The position numbers and the translations under genes are program-made. 18,998 bases of DNA from an uncultured Collinsella sp. (GTDB lineage Bacteria > Actinomycetota > Coriobacteriia > Coriobacteriales > Coriobacteriaceae). Each line of letters opens with the position of its first letter. The first letter of the stretch is position 1. This document shows positions 14,652 through 18,998 of the stretch, piece by piece. The notes under the pieces were generated by a model. That model was not told the DNA's origin. It did not search any database and worked only from the letters and a program-made list of their open reading frames with translations. The stretch is taken from positions 1 through 18,998 of the forward strand of contig CATZIG010000017.1 in NCBI GenBank assembly GCA_958419975.1, given 5' to 3'.

Positions 14652-16037
14652 TTAGAGTTCCACACTTTCGGCGCCGTTGATGGTTAGGTTGCGCTCGTAG
14701 AAGGCGGTGAGAGCGCGGATGGCGTACATCACGTCGCGCACGCCGCCGGTCTCGTAGCTCGAGTGCATGGCAAGCTGCGGCAGGCCCACGTCAACGGCAT
14801 GCATGCTCGCCTGCATGTTCGACAGGTTGCCCAGGGTCGAACCGCCCGCCATATCGCTCTTGTTGGCGAAGGCCTGCGTGGGCACGTCGGCGTCATCGCA
14901 GATGGCTTGGAACACCGCGCGGCTAAAGGCATCGGTGCAGTAGTGCTGGTTGGCGGCTTCCTTGATGACAATACCGCCGTTGAGTACGACCTGGTTGCGA
15001 ACATCGCACTTCTCGGCGTGGTTGGGGTGCACGGCATGCGCGTTGTCGCAGCTCACGAGCATCGAGGCGGCAAGGGCGCGATGGTACGACTCGTCGTCAA
15101 AGCCCAGTGATCCGTTAATGCGGCGCAGCGCGTCGGCCAAGAACGTCGACATGGCTCCTTGCTTGGTCTCGGAGCCAACCTCCTCGTTATCGAAGCAGCA
15201 GAAGACCGAAACGTCGCGCGCGTTCTCGGCACCCAAAAATGCCTGCAGCGAGGTGTAGGCGCAGGCCAGGTCGTCGAGCTTGGGCGTCGAGATAAACTCG
15301 TCGGCCCAGCCCCAAATGCGCGCATCCTGACGATTGACCAGGAACAGATCGCGGCCCAAAATTTGCTCGGGCTCAACGTCCAGCTCATCGGCAATCAGAG
15401 CGTCAAAATCTCCCTGCTTGAGTTCACCGGCGCTGATGAGCGGGCACAGGTCAACGGCTCGGTTGGGAGCAAAGCTCTCGTTAACGCCACGGTTCATATG
15501 GATGGCAAGGCTCGGAATAATGGCAACCTCGCGCTCGGTGGCAAGCAGGCGGCTCTCAATACGGTCGCCCTCGCGCACCAGCACGCGGCCCGCGAGCGCC
15601 AGTGGACGATCGAACCAGGTGTAGTCGATCATGCCGCCGTAGGCCTCGGTGTTCAGACGCAGCGTCTCGCCTGCGCCGTCGAGCTCGGGCACAGCCTTGA
15701 CCTTAAACGTCGGCGAATCGCTGTGCGACGCCGTGAGCTGAAAATGATAGTCGCCGGCAACGCCGTCCTCGCCCCACGTAGCAGCCAGGTCCTCGCCCAC
15801 CTTAAAGGCAACGACGCTCGAGGTGTTGCGCTGCGTGTAATAACGCCCGCCCGGCTCGATGTCCCATGCCGCGTTCTCGGGCAGGTAGGTAAAGCCCGCC
15901 TCGTCGAGCTCGGCCATAATGGTCGCCGCCGTATGGAACATGCTGGGGCATGCCTCGATAAAGTCGATAAGGTCGTTGGCGGCCTCGATATCGTCGGCCG
16001 TCACGTGCGCGCGCTCGGGCGTTTCCTGATCCGTCAT
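14652..16037 (-). CDS. M18 family metallo-aminopeptidase
   Basis: 461 aa, a typical M18 length. Members are dodecameric, zinc- or cobalt-dependent cytosolic enzymes that remove N-terminal, often acidic, residues from peptides. Likely metal and catalytic residues are visible: H105 in TASHSDSPTF, D255 in STPKLDDLACAY, E285-E286 in CFDNEEVGSE, D331 in SCDNAHAVHP, and H425 in MHSSYETGG. I chose ATG 16037, preceded by AAAGGGGAG about 3 nt upstream. The frame is open to an ATG at 16148, but those 37 residues show no family similarity and span the likely promoter of the divergent pair. It shares a 161-nt intergenic region with the Ntn hydrolase gene, and both act on peptide or amide bonds, so shared control is possible (inference). 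Confidence 0.92.
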   Translation of the reverse strand: MTDQETPERAHVTADDIEAANDLIDFIEACPSMFHTAATIMAELDEAGFTYLPENAAWDIEPGGRYYTQRNTSSVVAFKVGEDLAATWGEDGVAGDYHFQLTASHSDSPTFKVKAVPELDGAGETLRLNTEAYGGMIDYTWFDRPLALAGRVLVREGDRIESRLLATEREVAIIPSLAIHMNRGVNESFAPNRAVDLCPLISAGELKQGDFDALIADELDVEPEQILGRDLFLVNRQDARIWGWADEFISTPKLDDLACAYTSLQAFLGAENARDVSVFCCFDNEEVGSETKQGAMSTFLADALRRINGSLGFDDESYHRALAASMLVSCDNAHAVHPNHAEKCDVRNQVVLNGGIVIKEAANQHYCTDAFSRAVFQAICDDADVPTQAFANKSDMAGGSTLGNLSNMQASMHAVDVGLPQLAMHSSYETGGVRDVMYAIRALTAFYERNLTINGAESVEL

Positions 16038-16198
16038 GCTCTCCCCTTTCGCTGGGTTGATGGTCCCCTCCAGCATACCCCGCCACGCCAGCGCCGCACT
16101 CTTCATTCCGTGCTTAATTCCGCGCCGCTCACCAACTTGAGCCATCATGCCCGCGTTCCTTTTGCGACAATTGCGCTAACAGGACGAGAGGAGCCGTC

Positions 16199-17284
16199 AT
16201 GAAGCCACGTAACATTGCCATCGCCTGCGGTGTCGCGGGAGTCGCCGTCGGCCTTGCCGCTGCCACCGGTATCGTTTATCACAAGCAAATCAAGTCCGCC
16301 GCGTCGCTCAAACGCTTGACCGGCTACGCGGATGGCTATGACCTGTACGCAATCGACATCGCCTACGACTACGATCTTGATCGCATCATCGCCGCTGGCG
16401 TGCGCGACGACCAGGCCTACATCGATGCCGTGGTGGCGCAGGTGCTGCCCGATGTGCCGGCACATGTCCAGGCGCCCCAGTTTGCCTGCAGCGCTTTTGT
16501 CGCCGTAGATGCCGAAGGCCGCGTGCGCACCGGTCGCAATTACGACTTTAAGGACGACACCTCGGCGCTGCTGGTGCGCAATCACCCACGCGGCGGCTAT
16601 GCTTCCATCGGGTTTGCCGCCCTCAATAACCTGGGCGCCAACACTCCGCTTGACTCCATCACCGGACGCGCCGCGGCGTTGATGGGCCCGTTTGCCCAGC
16701 TCGACGGTGTTAACGAATGCGGCGTGTCCATTGCCGTACTCACCCTGGATTCCAAGCCCTGTGACCAGGACACGCAACGCCCCGCCATCAATACCTCGCT
16801 CGCCATCCGCCTGGTGCTCGACCGTGCCGCCACCACGCAAGAAGCTGTCGACCTGCTTTCCGCCTACGACATGCACGCTATGGCAGGACGCGATTACCAC
16901 TTCTTTATCAACGACGCCGCCGGTGACGCGCGCGTAGTAGAGTGGGATCCGCGCGATCCGGACCGCGCTTTCAAAGCGACTCCTGTACGCCAGGTTACGA
17001 ACTTCTATGCCTGCTATGGCGACGAAGTGCTGCCCAACCAAAAGAATGGCGAGCTGGGCCATGGTAAAGAGCGCGCCGTCGCAATCGCCGATGTCCTTGA
17101 CGCCCATGTCGGTGCCCAGAACGAGGCAGTCGCTTGGAAGGCCCTACGCGCTGCGGCGCAAGAGCCCAATCCGGAAGACATCACCAGCAACACGCAGTGG
17201 TCGGTCGTCTTTGACAACACCGAGCCCGCTGCCGCCATCACGCTGCGCCGCCACTGGGGCGACATCGATGCCTTCGCGCTGTAA
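16199..17284 (+). CDS. Membrane-anchored Ntn hydrolase of the choloylglycine hydrolase / penicillin V acylase-like superfamily
   Basis: 361 aa. A hydrophobic N-terminal helix (residues 6-26) looks like an uncleaved signal anchor; the charge pattern (K2, R4 before, K29, K32 after) leaves orientation unclear. The hydrolase domain starts at C97 in QFACSAFVAVD. R113 and D116 follow at +16 and +19 (GRNYDF), exactly the spacing of C2, R18 and D21 in bile salt hydrolases. DGVNECGVS (169-177) and YHFFINDAAGD (233-243) match the later substrate-pocket segments. If active, the enzyme must cleave itself before C97 to free the nucleophile, losing about 96 residues. Substrates in the superfamily include bile salts, penicillin V, N-acyl-homoserine lactones and other linear amides; none can be chosen here. 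AGAGGAG lies 5 nt before the ATG. Confidence 0.82.
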   Translation: MKPRNIAIACGVAGVAVGLAAATGIVYHKQIKSAASLKRLTGYADGYDLYAIDIAYDYDLDRIIAAGVRDDQAYIDAVVAQVLPDVPAHVQAPQFACSAFVAVDAEGRVRTGRNYDFKDDTSALLVRNHPRGGYASIGFAALNNLGANTPLDSITGRAAALMGPFAQLDGVNECGVSIAVLTLDSKPCDQDTQRPAINTSLAIRLVLDRAATTQEAVDLLSAYDMHAMAGRDYHFFINDAAGDARVVEWDPRDPDRAFKATPVRQVTNFYACYGDEVLPNQKNGELGHGKERAVAIADVLDAHVGAQNEAVAWKALRAAAQEPNPEDITSNTQWSVVFDNTEPAAAITLRRHWGDIDAFAL

Positions 17285-17353
17285 GGAGCTGGCACCGTCG
17301 TCCTTACGCTGGCCTGACGTTGCTTACATTTCCATACATTTGAGCTAACACGT

Positions 17354-17386
17354 TTTACCCCCGTATCAACAGTGTGCGGGGGTAAA
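17354..17386. promoter_or_regulatory. 10-bp inverted repeat upstream of the phosphofructokinase gene
   Basis: TTTACCCCCG (17354-17363) and CGGGGGTAAA (17377-17386) are perfectly complementary over a 13-nt spacer. No T-run follows, so it is either an operator or a leader hairpin rather than a terminator. A TATAAC at 17400-17405 lies 14 nt beyond it but has no good -35 and would leave almost no leader. The gap otherwise shows no clear end signal for the upstream Ntn hydrolase gene. Confidence 0.45.
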
Positions 17387-17424
17387 CTTATGCGCATGTT
17401 ATAACTTGCCCGGAAGGATTCACC

Positions 17425-18504
17425 ATGCTTAGAATCGGTCTTCTTACTAGTGGCGGCGACTGCCAGGCGCTCAACGCCACCATGCGCGGCATTGTCAAAA
17501 CGCTTATGACCAATAGCGAAGAGCCTATCGAGATTTATGGCTTTGAGGACGGCTATCAGGGCCTTATCTACAGCAGGTTCCGCGTCATGACGCCCGCCGA
17601 TTTTAGCGGCATCCTCACCCGCGGCGGCACCATCCTGGGCACGAGCCGCACGCCGTTCAAGCGCCTGGATACCCCCGAAGCCGATGGTGTCGAGAAGGTG
17701 CCGGCGATGGTCCACACCTATCATAAGCTGCAGCTCGACTGCCTGTTTATGCTGGGCGGTAACGGCTCCACCAAGACCGCCAACCGCCTGCGCGAAGAGG
17801 GCCTCAACGTTATCGCCCTGCCCAAGACCATCGATAACGACACCTGGGGCACCGAGCTGACGTTTGGCTTTACGAGCGCCATCGACGTCGCCACCAAGTG
17901 CATCGACGACATCCACACTACCGCCTCGAGCCACGGCCGCGTGTTTGTCATCGAGATCATGGGCCACAAGGTTGGCTGGATCCCGCTGTACGCCGGCGTC
18001 GCGGGCGGCGCGGATGTCATCTTGATTCCCGAGATTCCCTACGACATGGATAACGTCATCAAGACCATCGAGCATCGCATGGAGACCGGCAGCCGTTTTA
18101 CCATCGTGGCCGTCGCCGAGGGTGCCATCTCTAAGGAGGACGCGGCGCTGCCCAAGAAGGAGTACAAGAAAAAGCTTGCCGAGCGCACGAGTCCGTCGAT
18201 TGTCTACGACATCGCCAAGGAGATTGAGACCAAGACCGGTCGCGAGACCCGCGTCGCCATCCCCGGCCACACGCAGCGCGGCGGTCAGCCCGATGCCCAG
18301 GACCGCATCTTTGCGACCCAGTGCGGCGTCGAGGCGGCGCTCGGCTGCCTGCGCGGCGAGTTTGGCTACATGATTGCCCTGCGTGACGGCAAGATGTGTC
18401 ACATGCCGCTCGAGGAGGTCGCCGGCAAGCTCAAGTATGTCGACCCCCAGAGCGACCTGGTGCGCGAGGCCAAGGCGTTGGGCATCAGCTTCGGCGACGA
18501 ATAG
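17425..18504 (+). CDS. 6-phosphofructokinase (group III / mixed-substrate-like)
   Basis: 359 aa, longer than the 320-aa E. coli enzyme. It phosphorylates fructose 6-phosphate in glycolysis. Visible signatures are LLTSGGDCQALNATMRG (6-22), GGNGS (111-115), PKTIDND (133-139, with catalytic base D137), EIMGHKVGW (177-185) and IPGHTQRGGQPDAQDR near 278. The phosphoryl-donor determinants are mixed: G114 is at the position that is Gly in ATP enzymes, while K134 is at the position that is Lys in PPi enzymes and in some actinobacterial ATP enzymes. N113 replaces the usual Asp. ATP is therefore the more likely donor, but PPi cannot be excluded. GGAAGGA lies 6 nt before ATG 17425. The last codons and stop lie inside the left arm of a large palindrome. 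Confidence 0.93.
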   Translation: MLRIGLLTSGGDCQALNATMRGIVKTLMTNSEEPIEIYGFEDGYQGLIYSRFRVMTPADFSGILTRGGTILGTSRTPFKRLDTPEADGVEKVPAMVHTYHKLQLDCLFMLGGNGSTKTANRLREEGLNVIALPKTIDNDTWGTELTFGFTSAIDVATKCIDDIHTTASSHGRVFVIEIMGHKVGWIPLYAGVAGGADVILIPEIPYDMDNVIKTIEHRMETGSRFTIVAVAEGAISKEDAALPKKEYKKKLAERTSPSIVYDIAKEIETKTGRETRVAIPGHTQRGGQPDAQDRIFATQCGVEAALGCLRGEFGYMIALRDGKMCHMPLEEVAGKLKYVDPQSDLVREAKALGISFGDE

Positions 18505-18680
18505 CCTCGGCTGTAACCGCCCCCATCGGAGGCCCCAGGGCTTACCTCCCAAATCGTCCTCGGACATGTCAGGACCCCGCCGTGCGCTTCGCGCGGCGGG
18601 GTCCTTCCGTCCTGCGGAAAGATTTGGGAGGTAAGCCCTGGGGCCTCCTGCGGTAACTAGGGAGGCCGAGGCTATTCGTC
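18496..18680. repeat. 185-bp nested near-palindrome overlapping the phosphofructokinase stop codon
   Basis: Three pairs of perfect arms share one centre at 18588: GACGAATAGCCTCGGC (18496-18511 with 18665-18680), a 28-bp pair (18528-18555 with 18621-18648), and an inner GC-rich 15-bp stem with one G-U (GGACCCCGCCGTGCG, loop CTT, 18572-18604). Between the inner and middle arms lie two 16-nt segments that do not pair with each other. The right one holds its own mini-hairpin (TTCCG-TCCTG-CGGAA). RNA or single-stranded DNA could form a long branched stem. It may protect or terminate the pfk transcript, but there is no real T-run. Confidence 0.85.
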
Positions 18681-18703
18681 TTCTTGCTACGGGTGCCTGG
18701 GGT

Positions 18704-18796
18704 AGGATGCGGCGTGCATTTTTGGGAGTATTCAGCAGCCGAGGGTGCCTGCATACTGGATTTTGGGCGAAAGGCAGGCACCATGGGCCGCATCCT
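18704..18796. repeat. Nested inverted repeat (hairpin set 2)
   Basis: Outer arms AGGATGCGGC (18704-18713) and GCCGCATCCT (18787-18796) enclose inner arms GGTGCCTGC (18744-18752) and GCAGGCACC (18774-18782), all perfect. TGTAAAAAAC follows the right arm. Confidence 0.75.
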
Positions 18797-18914
18797 GTAA
18801 AAAACGAGCGGCTCTAGAGGCGTTGGGACTCAGAATCGGGGCTTTCAGCGCAGTTTTGCACCCCCGCCCCCGCGCCCGCGGACCCCGGGATGCTGAATAC
18901 TCCGGAATTTGCAC
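18714..18914. repeat. Inverted repeat pair with AGTATTCAGCA core
   Basis: The 24-nt arms 18714-18737 and 18891-18914 are complementary at 20 of 24 positions, including a perfect 13-bp run GGAGTATTCAGCA / TGCTGAATACTCC and GTGCA/TGCAC ends. The left arm sits inside hairpin set 2, so the two structures would compete for pairing. Confidence 0.7.
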
Positions 18915-18937
18915 GGCGCCCCCTGGGGTACCTGTGG

Positions 18938-18983
18938 GCAAAAAGCAACCGCCCCGTCAAAGTATGCATTTGGCGGAGCGGTT
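18938..18983 (-). terminator. Probable terminator of a minus-strand gene lying beyond the right edge
   Basis: Read on the minus strand, AACCGCTCCG (18983-18974) pairs with CGGGGCGGTT (18956-18947) with one mismatch, and is followed by GCTTTTTGCC. On the plus strand the T-run is absent, so it points to a gene coming from the right. Confidence 0.55.
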
Positions 18984-18998
18984 TATGCAAAAATACTG

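Larger units (their letters stand above)
18505..18998. other. Gene-free, repeat-rich region to the right edge
   Basis: No frame here has a credible start, ribosome-binding site or recognisable protein. The frames present reflect the symmetry of the inverted repeats. The region holds the large palindrome, two further nested inverted-repeat sets and a likely minus-strand terminator, plus C-rich tracts around 18860-18890. Confidence 0.75.

Noticed and set aside
16038..16148. 37-codon N-terminal extension of the M18 aminopeptidase
   Set aside because: No family similarity and no ribosome-binding site, whereas ATG 16037 has a strong AAAGGGGAG. The segment is better read as the divergent promoter region.
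15159..16202. 347-codon plus-strand frame opposite the M18 gene
   Set aside because: Antisense to a well-supported aminopeptidase and lacking motifs or a ribosome-binding site.
17014..18567. 517-codon minus-strand frame opposite phosphofructokinase
   Set aside because: Shadow of the pfk gene; its start lies within the palindrome arm and the product has no recognisable domain.
18569..18941. Two small minus-strand frames of about 70 codons each in the right-hand gap
   Set aside because: They run through inverted repeats, have no ribosome-binding sites, and part of the peptide is just the palindrome arm read in the other direction.

Overview
The window reads as chromosomal DNA of a high-GC gut actinobacterium, most likely Collinsella or a close relative in the Coriobacteriia. 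This rests on GC-rich codon use, a Tat-type lipoprotein leader, a group III-like phosphofructokinase and the overall protein flavour. No 16S or other marker is present, so the assignment is inference. There are 16 well-supported protein genes, one cut by the left edge. No tRNA, rRNA, CRISPR array, transposase or phage gene was seen.

Layout: (1) 1-1233, minus strand: an HD-domain protein followed 3 nt later by a CmpB-like (PF06541-type) membrane protein that runs off the left edge. (2) 1461-3242, plus: a divergent DXS-like thiamine-diphosphate enzyme with its own strong terminator. (3) 3243-3619: a gene-free stretch holding three palindromic repeats and then a sigma70-like promoter. (4) 3620-7906, plus: a polar amino-acid ABC transporter (binding lipoprotein, two permeases, ATPase) followed by a class I glutamine-amidotransferase-like hydrolase (peptidase C26, PuuD type), closed by a bidirectional terminator. 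(5) 8012-10272, minus: a two-gene signalling operon of an unusual GGDEF-like/REC/HD-GYP protein and a stand-alone HPt protein. (6) 10484-11281, minus: an alpha/beta hydrolase. (7) 11507-14397, plus: a radical SAM protein, a SEC-C methionine aminopeptidase and a D-2-hydroxyacid dehydrogenase, each separated by hairpins or repeats. (8) 14652-16037, minus: an M18 aminopeptidase, divergent from (9) 16199-17284, plus: a membrane-anchored choloylglycine/penicillin-V-acylase-like Ntn hydrolase. (10) 17425-18504, plus: a phosphofructokinase. (11) 18505-18998: gene-free and packed with nested inverted repeats, including a 185-bp near-palindrome.

Much of the gene content suits a peptide- and amino-acid-fermenting gut organism: amino-acid uptake, gamma-glutamyl or related amide hydrolysis, peptide trimming, linear amide hydrolysis, 2-oxoacid reduction and glycolysis. 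The most unusual material is of two kinds. First, proteins whose family active sites are altered: the DXS-like enzyme lacks the substrate-phosphate arginine and an active-site aspartate, and the GGDEF-like domain has GCDKF in place of GGDEF. Second, a dense set of small palindromic repeats in the intergenic gaps. One of these families occurs three times, and two of its copies are near-identical direct repeats bracketing a single gene.
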